Assembly: GCF_023008405.1 (NCBI RefSeq)
Contig: NZ_CP095376.1
Span: forward strand, 9,156,501 to 9,220,500
Origin: Amycolatopsis sp. FBCC-B4732
GTDB lineage: Bacteria > Actinomycetota > Actinomycetes > Mycobacteriales > Pseudonocardiaceae
Reading direction: 5' to 3'
DNA length: 64,000 nucleotides
Made by a program: the position numbers and the translations under genes. Below the pieces are notes generated by a model. That model was not told the DNA's origin and did no database searches. It saw only the letters and a list, made by a program, of their open reading frames with translations. Below are positions 44,134 to 52,966 of this stretch, piece by piece (the first letter of the stretch is position 1; every line of letters starts with the position of its first letter).

Positions 44134-44879
44134 CCGGTGAACGCGCCGAGCTGGACGCCGGCGTCGGTCAGCGCCGCCTCGATCCGGCGGGCCAGCTCCA
44201 CCGCGCCCGGCGTGTCCCCGTGCACGCACAGGGAATCCGGGCGCACGTCGAGCTTGGTGCCGTCCTCGGTCACGACGCCGCCGGTCGCCATGCCGACCGC
44301 GCGCTCGGCGACGACGTCGGGGTCGTGCAGGACCGCGCCCGGCCGCTTGCGCGAGACCAGCTTGCCGTCGGCGGTGTACGCGCGGTCCGCGAACGCCTCC
44401 GCGTACGCCACCACGCCCGCGATCTCCGCCTGCCGCTGCATTTCCGAGTTCGGCAGGCAGAGCAGCGCGAGCGCGGGGTCGTACCGGCGCAGGCCGTCGA
44501 CGATCGCCGCGGCCTGCTCGGCGTCCACCGCCGCGGTGTTGTACAGCGCGCCGTGCGGCTTCACGTACGTCACGGCGCTGCCGGCCGCGCGCGCGAACGC
44601 GTCGAGCGCGCCGATCTGGTAGAGCACCTCGTCGGCCAGGTCGTCCGGCGCGATGTCGAGCGCGCGCCTGCCGAACCCGGCCAGGTCGCGGTACCCGACG
44701 TGCGCGCCGATCGCGACGCCGCGCTCGGCCGCCAGGTCGCACACCCGCCGCATCACCGACGGGTCGCCCGCGTGGAAGCCGCACGCGATGTTCGCGCTGG
44801 TCACGATGTCGAGCATGGCTTCGTCGTCGCCCATCTTCCAGGCGCCGAAGCCCTCGCCGAGGTCGCTGTTCAAGTCCAT
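44130..44879 (-). CDS. pxpA: 5-oxoprolinase subunit A (LamB/YcsF family)
   Basis: A 249-residue PxpA subunit starting MDLNSDLGEGFGAWKMGDDE and containing TSANIACGFHAGDPSVMRRV, AIGAHVGYRDLAGFGRR, YVKPHGALYNTAAVD, FADRAYTADGKLVSRKRPGA and LCVHGDTPGAVELARRI. The ATG at 44879 is the family start. The D-glutamate cyclase-like gene ends 1 bp upstream, so the operon is continuous. Confidence 0.96.
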   Translation of the reverse strand: MDLNSDLGEGFGAWKMGDDEAMLDIVTSANIACGFHAGDPSVMRRVCDLAAERGVAIGAHVGYRDLAGFGRRALDIAPDDLADEVLYQIGALDAFARAAGSAVTYVKPHGALYNTAAVDAEQAAAIVDGLRRYDPALALLCLPNSEMQRQAEIAGVVAYAEAFADRAYTADGKLVSRKRPGAVLHDPDVVAERAVGMATGGVVTEDGTKLDVRPDSLCVHGDTPGAVELARRIEAALTDAGVQLGAFTG

Positions 44880-44880
44880 T

Positions 44881-45675
44881 TCAGCCCACCCGGTATTCGC
44901 TGTCGTGGCGGTCGGTGATGAACATGTACCCCGGCGCGTGGGTGATCGCAAAGGGAGGCCGCGACGCCATCAGCGCCGCCTGCGGGGTGACGCCGCAGGC
45001 CCAGAACACCGGGACGTCGCTCGCGTGCGCGTCCACCGGATCGCCGAAGTCCGGCCGCGAGAGGTCCTCGATCCCCAGCGCCAGCGGGTCGCCGATGTGC
45101 ACGGGGGCGCCGTGCACGGCGGGCATCGCCCGGGTGATCCGGATGGCGTCGTCGACGCGGTCCTCCGGGATCTGCCGCATCGACACGACCATCGGCCCGA
45201 ACAGCCGCCCGGCGGGCTCGCACTGCCGGTTCGTCACGTACATCGCGACGTTGCGGCCCTGCTCGACGTGCCGCAGCGGGACTCCCCCGGCGGCCAGCGC
45301 CGTCTCGAACGTGAAGCTGCAGCCGATCGAGAAGGCGACCATGTCGCTGCGCCACAGCCCGGTCGCGTCCGCCACCTCGCCGGCCAGCACGCCGTTCTGC
45401 CAGATCCGGTAGCGCGGCAGGTCGGTGCGCAGGTCCGCGCCCTCGGCGAGCCGGGTGCCCGGGTCGCCGGCGTCGGTGACGTCGAGCAGTGGGCACGGCT
45501 GCGGGTTGCGGGTGCAGAAGAGCAGGACGTCGTACGCCCAGTCCTCGGGGACGGCGATCAGGTTCGTCTGGGTGAAGCCGTTGGCCCAGCCCGTGGTGGG
45601 GCGGGCGGTGCCGCGGCGGAAGGCCGCACGCGCCTGCGCCGGCGTGAACGTGGCCGGCTGGTCAAAGGTCGTCAT
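44881..45675 (-). CDS. DUF1445/YcsI-family hydro-lyase or D-glutamate cyclase-like protein
   Basis: A 264-residue protein. Family text: QANL-like [95 protein letters not shown] and [20 protein letters not shown]. Its mammalian relative converts D-glutamate to 5-oxo-D-proline, which fits the 5-oxoprolinase genes that follow. In Bacillus, ycsI stands in the same locus. The exact reaction in this organism is inferred. Confidence 0.9.
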   Translation of the reverse strand: MTTFDQPATFTPAQARAAFRRGTARPTTGWANGFTQTNLIAVPEDWAYDVLLFCTRNPQPCPLLDVTDAGDPGTRLAEGADLRTDLPRYRIWQNGVLAGEVADATGLWRSDMVAFSIGCSFTFETALAAGGVPLRHVEQGRNVAMYVTNRQCEPAGRLFGPMVVSMRQIPEDRVDDAIRITRAMPAVHGAPVHIGDPLALGIEDLSRPDFGDPVDAHASDVPVFWACGVTPQAALMASRPPFAITHAPGYMFITDRHDSEYRVG

Positions 45676-45685
45676 GAGTTCCCCC

Positions 45686-46930
45686 TCAATCGACGAGTTC
45701 GATGCCCCGGGTTTCCGGGAGGCCGAGCAGCGCGAGCACCGCGATTCCGTAGCCGAGCGCGCCGAAGACGATCGCCCCGCCGGCGCCGAGGAAGCCCACG
45801 ACGGTCGGGAAGATCGCCCCGACCGCGCGGCCGAAGTTGTAGGTGAAGCCCTGGCCCGTCCCGCGCAGCGCCGTCGGGTACAGCTCGGCGAGGTAGGCGC
45901 CGAAGCCGCTGAAGATCGCGGACATCGAGAAGCCGAGCGGGAAGCCGAGGACGAGCACGAGCCCGTTGGCGCCCTTGGGGATCTGCGTGTACGCGACGAT
46001 CAGCGCGGCCGAGAGCAGCGCGAAGGTCAGGAAGGTTTTCTTGCGCCCCAGCAGGTCCGTGAGGTAGCCGCCGCAGACGTACCCGACGAACGCGCCGGTG
46101 ATGAGGAACGCGAGGTAGCCGCCGGTGCCGATCACGGTCAGTTCGCGCGTCTTCTTCAGGTACGACGGGAGCCACGTCGAGATCGTGTAGTAGCCGCCCT
46201 GGACGCCGGTGGCCAGCAGCGCGGCGAAGAACGTCGTGCGCAGGAGATCGCCCTTGAAGATCCGGAGCAGCGTGCCCTTCGGGCGTTCGGCCTTGAGGCG
46301 TTCCTCCGCGCGCGGGGCGTCCTTCACACTCTTGCGGACCCACAGCACGAGCAGCGCCGGGATGACGCCGGTCCAGAACATGATCCGCCAGGCCACGTCG
46401 TCGCTCGCGACGGTGAACACCACGGTGTAGACGACCACCGACAGGCCCCAGCCGACCGCCCACGCGCTCTGCACGAACGCCACGGTCCGGCCGCGGTACT
46501 TGGCCTGCGAGTACTCCGCGACCAGCGCGGCGCCGGCCGCCCACTCGCCGCCGAAGCCCAGGCCCTGCAGGGCGCGGAAGATCAGCAGCGTCTCGAAGTT
46601 CGGCGCGAACCCGCAGAGCACCGTGAAGATCGTGTACATCGCGATGGTGATCTGGAGCGTGCGGACGCGGCCGATGCGGTCGGCGAGCATGCCCGCGCCG
46701 ACGCCGCCGACGGCCGACACGACCAGCGTCGTCGTGCCCAGCAGGCCGGCTTCGCCGCTCGAAATGCCGAAATAGACCGTGATGGCGGCCAGGCCGAGCG
46801 GCAGCGTCTGGTAGTCGAACGAGTCCAGGCCGTAGCCGCCGAACGCGCCGACGAAGGCACGCCGTCCGCGTTTGCCGAGCGTGCGGAACCAGTCGAACGG
46901 CCGGGCCTCGGTTGCAGTGGTCGCGGTCAT
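45686..46930 (-). CDS. MFS transporter of the pxp locus
   Basis: A 414-residue major facilitator with twelve predicted membrane segments. The loop 2-3 motif is [15 protein letters not shown] and the second-half equivalent is [18 protein letters not shown], typical of the sugar/metabolite:H+ symporter group (sialate, aromatic acid, proline-betaine carriers). AGGAGG precedes the ATG. It is first in the operon transporter, cyclase-like, pxpA, pxpB, pxpC, so it likely imports 5-oxoproline, a D-amino acid or a related acid. This contrasts with Bacillus, which uses YcsG. Confidence 0.92.
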   Translation of the reverse strand: MTATTATEARPFDWFRTLGKRGRRAFVGAFGGYGLDSFDYQTLPLGLAAITVYFGISSGEAGLLGTTTLVVSAVGGVGAGMLADRIGRVRTLQITIAMYTIFTVLCGFAPNFETLLIFRALQGLGFGGEWAAGAALVAEYSQAKYRGRTVAFVQSAWAVGWGLSVVVYTVVFTVASDDVAWRIMFWTGVIPALLVLWVRKSVKDAPRAEERLKAERPKGTLLRIFKGDLLRTTFFAALLATGVQGGYYTISTWLPSYLKKTRELTVIGTGGYLAFLITGAFVGYVCGGYLTDLLGRKKTFLTFALLSAALIVAYTQIPKGANGLVLVLGFPLGFSMSAIFSGFGAYLAELYPTALRGTGQGFTYNFGRAVGAIFPTVVGFLGAGGAIVFGALGYGIAVLALLGLPETRGIELVD

Positions 46931-46982
46931 GGGCACCTCCTGGCCAGTGTCTCTCATCGTGGCGTGCCTCACACGGTAGGGA

Positions 46983-46993
46983 TTGTTCAACAA
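46983..46993. promoter_or_regulatory. GntR-type operator candidate
   Basis: TTGT-TCA-ACAA fits the FadR-subfamily consensus TNGT-N3-ACNA and is flanked symmetrically by A and T (46982-46994). It lies in the 115-bp region between the divergent transporter and GntR genes. Confidence 0.6.
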
Positions 46994-47045
46994 TTCCACA
47001 AGATGGCAATTGGATCGTCCCCTGTGTGACGGGTACCATCGGAGT

Positions 47046-47768
47046 GTGGTCACCGAAGACAGCGGGTTACCGGGCCTGGCGGCCGACCGCGGCCTGGTCA
47101 GCCGCAAGAGCACGGCCGAACGGGTCGCCGGCGTCCTGCGCAAGCGCATCGCGGAGGGCTTCTTCCTGCCCGGCGGCCGGCTCTCGGAGCAGGACATCGG
47201 CAACGCGCTCGGCGTCTCGCGCAACACGCTGCGCGAGGCGTTCCGGCTGCTCACGCACGAGCGGCTGCTGGCCCACGAGCTCAACCGCGGGGTCTTCGTC
47301 CGCATCCCGAGCATCGAGGACGTCGTCGACATCTACCGCGTCCGCAAGATCATCGAGTGTGCGGCGGTCCGCGGGGTGACGGCCAAGCCGGCGTCCTTCG
47401 CGCGGATCAAGGAGAAGGTCGACATCGGCGACGAGGCCGCCCGCTCCGGCAACTGGAAGGACCTCGGCACCGCGAACGTGTGGTTCCACCAGGAGCTGGC
47501 CGCGCTGTCCGGCAGCGAGCGCGTCAACGAGCTGGTCGGCAGGCTGACCGCCGAGCTGCGGCTGGTCTTCCACATCATGGCCGAGCCGCGCCGCTTCCAC
47601 GAGCGCTACCTGCCGCGCAACCACGAGATCCTCGACCGCATCGAGGCGGGCGACGGGCCGGGCGCGGAGCAGCTGCTGATGAAGTACCTCGCGGACGCGG
47701 AGGAGCAGCTGGTCGAGGCGTACGCCGATCGAGCGGACGCCGCCCGCGCGGCGAGCGCGGCGGAGTAG
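47046..47768 (+). CDS. GntR/FadR-subfamily regulator of the pxp locus
   Basis: A 240-residue regulator. The winged HTH is STAERVAGVLRKRIAEGFFL, then PGGRLSEQDIGNALGVSRNT and LREAFRLLTHERLLAHELNR. The C-terminal FCD domain has the metal/ligand histidines in NVWFHQELAAL, LVFHIMAEPRRFHERY and RNHEILDRIEAG. It starts at GTG and diverges from the transporter operon. In Bacillus the equivalent locus is governed by the IclR-type KipR, so this is a different regulator on the same metabolic module. Its stop abuts that of the convergent gene with no space between. Confidence 0.9.
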   Translation: MVTEDSGLPGLAADRGLVSRKSTAERVAGVLRKRIAEGFFLPGGRLSEQDIGNALGVSRNTLREAFRLLTHERLLAHELNRGVFVRIPSIEDVVDIYRVRKIIECAAVRGVTAKPASFARIKEKVDIGDEAARSGNWKDLGTANVWFHQELAALSGSERVNELVGRLTAELRLVFHIMAEPRRFHERYLPRNHEILDRIEAGDGPGAEQLLMKYLADAEEQLVEAYADRADAARAASAAE

Positions 47769-48425
47769 CTACCGCCGTCGCACGATCTCGGCGATCCAGA
47801 CGGGCGCGAACGGGGAAGTGCAGTTCGGCGGCGTCGGGTAGTCCTTGAGGACTTCCAGGCGTTCGCCGATCTCGATCGCCCGCGCGCGCAGCTCGGCGTG
47901 CTCGATGCCGATCTGGGCCAGGCAGTGGTTCATCGCCCACTGCAGGCGGTCCGGGGCGTTCTTCATGTCTTTCTCGATGACGTCGAGGAGTTCGGCCAGG
48001 CCCGCGGTCATCGCGGGTACGCGAGCGGTCGTCAACGCCCAGCCGGCGCTCGCGACCACCGGGTCCGGGTCGGCGAACCAGGCCTCGCGCAGTTCTTCGG
48101 CGTGCGGGCTCTTCTTGACGACGTAGTTGACGAGCCAGTCGTGCACCTTCGGCGTGCGCGCGGTGCGGAGCATGGCGTCGAGCTCGGCGCGCTCGAAGGC
48201 CTTGGGGCGGCAGATCAGCGTCGCGAGGAGCTTGGCCGCGGTGTCGTCCGTCGCCCACAGTTCACGCGCGAGGTCTTGCTGCGTCTTCAACCGTTTGGCG
48301 ACGGCGCGCAGCTTGCTCAGGTTGACGCCGTGGTCGTCGCCGTGCTTTTCGTTGACCGCACGGGCCTTGGGGTCGTCGAGGGCCGCCAGCTCGGCCAGCA
48401 CTTCGTCCACGGTCGTCTCCGCCAC
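47769..48425 (-). CDS. AlkD-like DNA alkylation repair protein
   Basis: A 218-residue all-helical protein with HEAT-like repeats (LRAVAKRLKTQQDLARELWA, TLICRPKAFERAELDAMLRT, REAWFADPDPVVASAGWALT, LLDVIEKDMKNAPDRLQWAM), the pattern of DNA alkylation repair enzymes of the AlkD/DUF fold. Some members are base-excision glycosylases and others have no proven activity. Catalytic Trp and Asp positions are plausible (AGWAL, DRLQWAM) but not proven. Its stop codon touches that of the GntR gene. Confidence 0.82.
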   Translation of the reverse strand: MAETTVDEVLAELAALDDPKARAVNEKHGDDHGVNLSKLRAVAKRLKTQQDLARELWATDDTAAKLLATLICRPKAFERAELDAMLRTARTPKVHDWLVNYVVKKSPHAEELREAWFADPDPVVASAGWALTTARVPAMTAGLAELLDVIEKDMKNAPDRLQWAMNHCLAQIGIEHAELRARAIEIGERLEVLKDYPTPPNCTSPFAPVWIAEIVRRR

Positions 48426-48610
48426 GCCGTCAGTTTACGGTGCGCGTTCGGGCACGCTTGGCGTCCGGACGGGCCGAGCACCGGCCGCGTGCGATTCCGG
48501 CTGGATAACCTCGGTGCGGTTCCGCCGCCGGAGACCCCCAGCGGCAGGCGGACCACGCTGCCGGGTCGCCGCCTCCCCAGTGCCGCGGCCCGGCAGCCCT
48601 ACTCCGTGTG

Positions 48611-49972
48611 TCAGCCGGCGTAGCGCGCGAAGATGCGCGTGAAGTCCCACGCCTGCTGGGAAACGCCCGAACACGTGTCGTTGTTCGGGTAGGCGCCCGG
48701 GCAGGGGCGGTCGCGGTTGGCCGACCAGAACGTCAACCGGGCCAGGTGGTGCGCGTTCGCGTAGCCCAGGATGGTGGTGAAGTCGTTCAGGGTGACCGTC
48801 TCGCTGTTGTCGGTGATGCCGTTCATCGACGAGATGCCCATGTGCCGGTAGGCGGTGTCGTCGTCGTAGCCGTACGCGCCCTTGACGACGTTCTTGAGGC
48901 CCTCGGCCGCCCGCTGGGTCAGCGTGCCCATGTTCTGGCCGGCGCCGCCGAAGTCGAACGGCATGATGACCCAGCCGTCGACGGTGAGCCCGGCCTGCGC
49001 GGCCCGGTTCACCAGGCTGTTGTCCGGTCCGGACTGGCCGGTGCCGAAGGTGACGTACAGCTTGATGCCCGGGTTGTTCGCCCGGACCGTCTTCAGCGCG
49101 TCGACCGCGCGCTGCTGCACCGTCGGGTTGCTGTAGGCGTCGGCCTCGATGTCGATGTCGATCGCCTTGAGGCCGTAGGCGTTGATCACCTTCTGGTAGC
49201 CGGCCGCCAGTTCACCGGCGCTGCCGCACGACGACTCCAGCTTGTTGCCGGAGTAGCCGCCGAACGACGGGATGATGTCGCCGCCGCCCGCGCGGATGGT
49301 GTCGATCGTGCTCTGGTCGACGCCGCCGGCGAGCGCGCGGCCGCCGTCCCACTGCGGGTTGCAGTAGCCGTTGGACAGGATGAACGCCATCGTGAACCAC
49401 TTGACGCCGGTGGCGTTCATGATCGTGGACGGGTTGGGCGGGTCGCCCCAGCCGTTGTAGAGGTACGGCGCGACGGCCATCGCGCCCGGCCCGGTCGGCG
49501 GCGGGGTGGTGCCGCCGGACGGGAGCGTCCACTGCTGGTTGGCCGTGCTCGCGCACGTCCAGATCTGCAGCCGGGTGCCGTTGGCACTCGAGTTCCCGGT
49601 GGCGTCGAGGCACTTGCCCGAGCCGGTGTTGACGAGGTTCTTCGCCGCGTTGGCCGTCCACTTCTGGGCATTGCTGCCATTGCAGTCCCAGAGCTGGATC
49701 GTCGTGCCGTTCGCGGTGCCGGCGCTCGTCACGTCGAGGCACTTGCCCAGCGCCTGCAGGGATCCGTCGGAGCCGACTGTCCACTGTTGAGCGTTGGAGC
49801 CGTTGCAGTCGTAGAGCTGGACGGCGGTTCCGTTGGCGGTGCTCGCCGCGTTGACGTCGACGCACTTGCCGGCGATGCCGGTGATCGGCCCGGTCGCCGC
49901 CTGCGCGACACCGGGGGCGAGAACCAGCGCCGACGCGGCGATCAGGGCGCCGAGTACTGCTGTCTTCTTCAT
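48611..49972 (-). CDS. Secreted GH18 chitinase with N-terminal CBM13
   Basis: A 453-residue exported enzyme. The signal peptide MKKTAVLGALIAASALVLAP ends near AQA-A. Residues 27-152 are a ricin-type beta-trefoil (GKCVDVNAASTANGTAVQLY, three QxW repeats QQW, QKW, QQW). A Thr/Pro linker (TTPPPTGPG) follows, then a GH18 barrel with YLYNGWGD, DIIPSFGGYSG and the catalytic DxDxE in LKAIDIDIEADAYS. Pattern fits bacterial chitinases without an extra insertion domain. It is the last gene of the chitosanase-GH30-GH18 operon (ATGA overlap). It would hydrolyse chitin in fungal walls or insect cuticle. Confidence 0.92.
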   Translation of the reverse strand: MKKTAVLGALIAASALVLAPGVAQAATGPITGIAGKCVDVNAASTANGTAVQLYDCNGSNAQQWTVGSDGSLQALGKCLDVTSAGTANGTTIQLWDCNGSNAQKWTANAAKNLVNTGSGKCLDATGNSSANGTRLQIWTCASTANQQWTLPSGGTTPPPTGPGAMAVAPYLYNGWGDPPNPSTIMNATGVKWFTMAFILSNGYCNPQWDGGRALAGGVDQSTIDTIRAGGGDIIPSFGGYSGNKLESSCGSAGELAAGYQKVINAYGLKAIDIDIEADAYSNPTVQQRAVDALKTVRANNPGIKLYVTFGTGQSGPDNSLVNRAAQAGLTVDGWVIMPFDFGGAGQNMGTLTQRAAEGLKNVVKGAYGYDDDTAYRHMGISSMNGITDNSETVTLNDFTTILGYANAHHLARLTFWSANRDRPCPGAYPNNDTCSGVSQQAWDFTRIFARYAG

Positions 49973-51822
49973 GCGGGCACGTTCCACTTCTGGTTGGCGG
50001 CACCGGTGCAGGTCCAGATCTGCAGCCGGGTGCCGTTGGCGCTGGAGTTGCCGGTGGCGTCGACGCATTTGTTCGACGCGGAGCCGACGAGGTCCTTGGC
50101 CGCGGTGGCCGCCCATCTCTGGTTGGCCGTCCCACCGCAGTCCCAGAGCTGCAGCTGGGCGCCGTCCGCTGTGGACTGTCCGGTGACGTCGAGGCACTTG
50201 CCGAGCGCGCGGATCGTGCCGTCGGTGCCGGCGGTCCACTGCTGGGCCGTCGAGCCGTTGCAGTCGTAGAGCTGGACCGCGGTGCCGTTGGCGCTGCTCG
50301 CCCCGGCGACGTCGACGCACTTCCCGCCGAGGCCGGTGATCGGGCCGGTCCCGCCGGTGCCGCCGCCGTTGCCCTGGTTGCCGCTCCACGTGAACGTCGC
50401 CGAGGTGTGACCGGGCAGGGAGTAGGTGAACGACGAGTTGCCCCAGTTCACCCGCACGCTCTGGGCGCCGGTGCCCGAGTTGTACGCGATCAGCGCCTTC
50501 GAGCCGTCCGGGTTCTTCCAGGCGACGTTGCGGACGGTCGAGTTGTCGTTCGAGTCGATCCGGTACGCGCCCGGCTTCACGAACTTCGTCAGGTGGCCCA
50601 TCGTGTAGTACTCGACGGTGTAGTCGACCTGCCCGCTGCGCGAGTCTCCGTTGTGGACGGTGATCAGGCCGGTGCAGGTGCCGCAGCCGCCGTTGTGCGG
50701 CCCCATGTTCTGGTCGACGGCGAGGCTCCACTTGGTCACGCTCTTCGACCAGTTCCGGGTGTAGTCCACGATGTTGTTCATGTCTTCGGCCTGCTGGTTC
50801 GAGATCCAGGTGCCACCGGAGTGCTCGGTCGAGTAGGCGTTGACGTTCGGGTACTGGTTGTGCGTGGTCGTCTGCTGCGCGATGTTCCCGCCGTAGCCGT
50901 GCCAGGCCACGCCCCCGAAGTTCGGGTGGGTGCGGATCGCCGCGTCGTCCAGGGTCGGGGCGCCGTAGGAGGCGTAGGTGTCCCAGTTCCAGTCGAGCGC
51001 GAAGACCTTTGTGGACAGTCCGGCACCCTGCAGGGCCGGCAGCAGGTTGTTCTTCGCGAAGTACGCGAGCCCGGCGCCGTTCCAGTTGGTCGACGGGTAG
51101 CTCGCGCAGCACGTCGGCTCGTTCTGCATCGAGACGTAGTCGATCGGCACGCCAGCGGCCTGGTAGGCCTGGAGGTACTTGACGAAGTACTGCGCGTAGG
51201 CCGGGTAGTACTGCGATTCGACCCAGCCGAGCAGGTAGCTGTCGTTGTCCTTCATCCACGGCGGCGCGCTCCACGGCGACGCCATCACCTTGGCCTGTGG
51301 GTTGAGCTGCTTGGCCTGCTTGGTCAGCGGCAGCACGTCGGCCTGGTCGTGGGCGATCGAGAAGTGCGTCAGGTTCGGGTCGGTCTGCCCGGCCGGCACG
51401 TCGTCGAAGGTGTAGCTGTAGCGGGCCAGGTCGGACGCGCCGAGCGGGTTGCGGATGAAGCTCAGCCCGATGCCGTTGTTCGGGTCGAACAGCTTGCGCA
51501 TCGTGTCGTCGCGGGTGGCTGGGGACAGTGCGCCGCTGGAGTTCATCAGCCAGGCCGCGGTGTCCGTGAAGGACGCTCCGCCACCCTCGAACTGTTGGTA
51601 GGTGGTGCCTTCGTTGACGTTGATGGTCACGCCACCGGTGCCGGTGCCCGCGGCGAACGAGATCGGCGTCTGCTGCTGGAGGCCGCGGGTGACCGTCCGG
51701 CCACCGGAGTCGCTGGTGGTGGTGAGCCAGATGTTGACGGTTTCGCCCGCGGCTTGCGCGGGCGCGGCGAAGGTGGCCGCGGCGAGCGCGGTCACGCCGA
51801 GCAGGGTGAGCAGTTTCCTCAT
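49969..51822 (-). CDS. Secreted GH30 glycosidase with C-terminal CBM13
   Basis: A 617-residue enzyme with a signal peptide (MRKLLTLLGVTALAAATFAA, cleavage near AQA-A). The GH30 barrel shows GGGASFTDTAAWLMN, FIRNPLGASDLARYSYTFDD, SPWSAPPWMKDNDSYLLGW, the acid/base Glu in YVSMQNEPTCCASYP and the nucleophile in NAYSTEHSGGTW. A beta-sandwich and a ricin-type domain (residues about 492-617) follow. GH30 includes beta-1,6-glucanases, glucosylceramidases and xylanases; the neighbours favour beta-1,6-glucan of fungal walls. Start overlaps the chitosanase stop (ATGA). Confidence 0.9.
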   Translation of the reverse strand: MRKLLTLLGVTALAAATFAAPAQAAGETVNIWLTTTSDSGGRTVTRGLQQQTPISFAAGTGTGGVTINVNEGTTYQQFEGGGASFTDTAAWLMNSSGALSPATRDDTMRKLFDPNNGIGLSFIRNPLGASDLARYSYTFDDVPAGQTDPNLTHFSIAHDQADVLPLTKQAKQLNPQAKVMASPWSAPPWMKDNDSYLLGWVESQYYPAYAQYFVKYLQAYQAAGVPIDYVSMQNEPTCCASYPSTNWNGAGLAYFAKNNLLPALQGAGLSTKVFALDWNWDTYASYGAPTLDDAAIRTHPNFGGVAWHGYGGNIAQQTTTHNQYPNVNAYSTEHSGGTWISNQQAEDMNNIVDYTRNWSKSVTKWSLAVDQNMGPHNGGCGTCTGLITVHNGDSRSGQVDYTVEYYTMGHLTKFVKPGAYRIDSNDNSTVRNVAWKNPDGSKALIAYNSGTGAQSVRVNWGNSSFTYSLPGHTSATFTWSGNQGNGGGTGGTGPITGLGGKCVDVAGASSANGTAVQLYDCNGSTAQQWTAGTDGTIRALGKCLDVTGQSTADGAQLQLWDCGGTANQRWAATAAKDLVGSASNKCVDATGNSSANGTRLQIWTCTGAANQKWNVPA

Positions 51823-52886
51823 GGGAGCGTCCACTTCTGGTTCGCGCCGGACCCACAGGTCCAGATCTGGAGCCGGGTCCCGTTGGCGCTCGAGTTCCCG
51901 GTGGCGTCGAGGCACTTGCCGGAGCCGGTGTTGACGAGGTTCTTCGCCGCGTTGGCCGACCACTTTTGCGCGTTGCTTCCGTTGCAGTCCCACAGCTGGG
52001 TCTGAGTGCCGTTCGCGGTGCCCGCGCTGGTGACGTCGAGGCACTTGCCGAGTGCTTTCACGGTTCCGTCGGTGCCGACTGTCCACTGTTGAGCGCCTGA
52101 GCCGTTGCAGTCGTAGAGCTGGACGGCGGTTCCGTTGGCGTTGTTCGCACCCGCGACGTCGGCGCACTTGCCGCCGATGCCCTTGATCGGCCCGGCCGTG
52201 CCGGCGGGCGGGGGCGTGGTGCCGCCGACGAACTGCGTGGCGACCTGCTCGCCGAGGCTGACCGCGTTCCCGTGGTTCTCGATCGGGTCGACGTGCGTGT
52301 TCGGGAACACGACGTAGGTCACCGGGCCTTCGGTGCCGCCGTTCTTCGGGTCGGGGTTGATGCCGAGGCTGACGGCGGTCGCGTAGGACGCCTCACCGAT
52401 GATGCTCGTCGGGCCGGTGTCGCCGACGACCGCGTAGGTGACTTGGTTGTTGTAGATCACCGCCACGACCGAACCGCCGTCGATCCCGTAGTTGCGGTAG
52501 TCCCATGTGGACGTCGGCTGCGGGAGGACGATGTAGGGCAGTTGCGCCGCGTTGAGCGGCTGGTCGGTCGAGGTGTGGAACGCGGTGTCGGGGTAGAAGC
52601 AGCAGTCGGTGTTCTCGTTGCACTGCGTGGTGCGGACACCGTCGCAGTCGACGTCCATGTCGGCGGTGAAGAACACGGCGCCGGCGGTCTGGCAGACGGG
52701 AACGGTGGCCGCGCCGCCTTCGTCGAAGGAATACTTGCCGTTGGAGATCTGCTGGCAGTTCTGGATTTTTGCGAGCAGCTGGCTCGCCGACGGGCCCGCT
52801 TCGACCGCCGCTTGGGCGGAGCCGGACGTGAGGAAAGAAAGCGCTAACAGGGCACACCCCATTAGCGCGACGAGGATTCGCCGCAC
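51819..52886 (-). CDS. Secreted GH75 chitosanase with C-terminal CBM13
   Basis: A 355-residue enzyme starting at GTG with AAGGAG eight bases upstream. The signal peptide MRRILVALMGCALLALSFLT ends near AQA-A. The GH75 domain has the conserved FFTADMDVDCDGVRTTQCNE, YIVLPQP, YGIDGGSVVAVIYNNQVTYA and VVGDTGPTSIIGEAS. A Pro-rich linker and a ricin-type domain follow (about residues 229-355). GH75 enzymes cleave chitosan, the deacetylated chitin of fungal walls. It is first in the three-gene operon; a long palindrome separates it from the GH16 gene upstream. Confidence 0.93.
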   Translation of the reverse strand: MRRILVALMGCALLALSFLTSGSAQAAVEAGPSASQLLAKIQNCQQISNGKYSFDEGGAATVPVCQTAGAVFFTADMDVDCDGVRTTQCNENTDCCFYPDTAFHTSTDQPLNAAQLPYIVLPQPTSTWDYRNYGIDGGSVVAVIYNNQVTYAVVGDTGPTSIIGEASYATAVSLGINPDPKNGGTEGPVTYVVFPNTHVDPIENHGNAVSLGEQVATQFVGGTTPPPAGTAGPIKGIGGKCADVAGANNANGTAVQLYDCNGSGAQQWTVGTDGTVKALGKCLDVTSAGTANGTQTQLWDCNGSNAQKWSANAAKNLVNTGSGKCLDATGNSSANGTRLQIWTCGSGANQKWTLP

Positions 52887-52910
52887 TGGTTTCTCCTTAT
52901 GGGGAAAGGG

Positions 52911-52954
52911 TCGTGAGTGTTTAGGGCGGTCAGAACCGCCCTAAACACTCACGA
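52911..52954. repeat. Long palindrome (copy B) between GH16 and chitosanase genes
   Basis: Arms TCGTGAGTGTTTAGGGCGGT and its exact complement surround CAGA (20-bp stem). Compared with copy A at 42650-42695 only the loop and one base pair differ: C-G there, T-A here. On the minus strand it lies after the GH16 stop and 24 bp before the chitosanase start, where it could terminate or attenuate the transcript. Confidence 0.9.
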
Positions 52955-52966
52955 GGGGTGAGCGGA

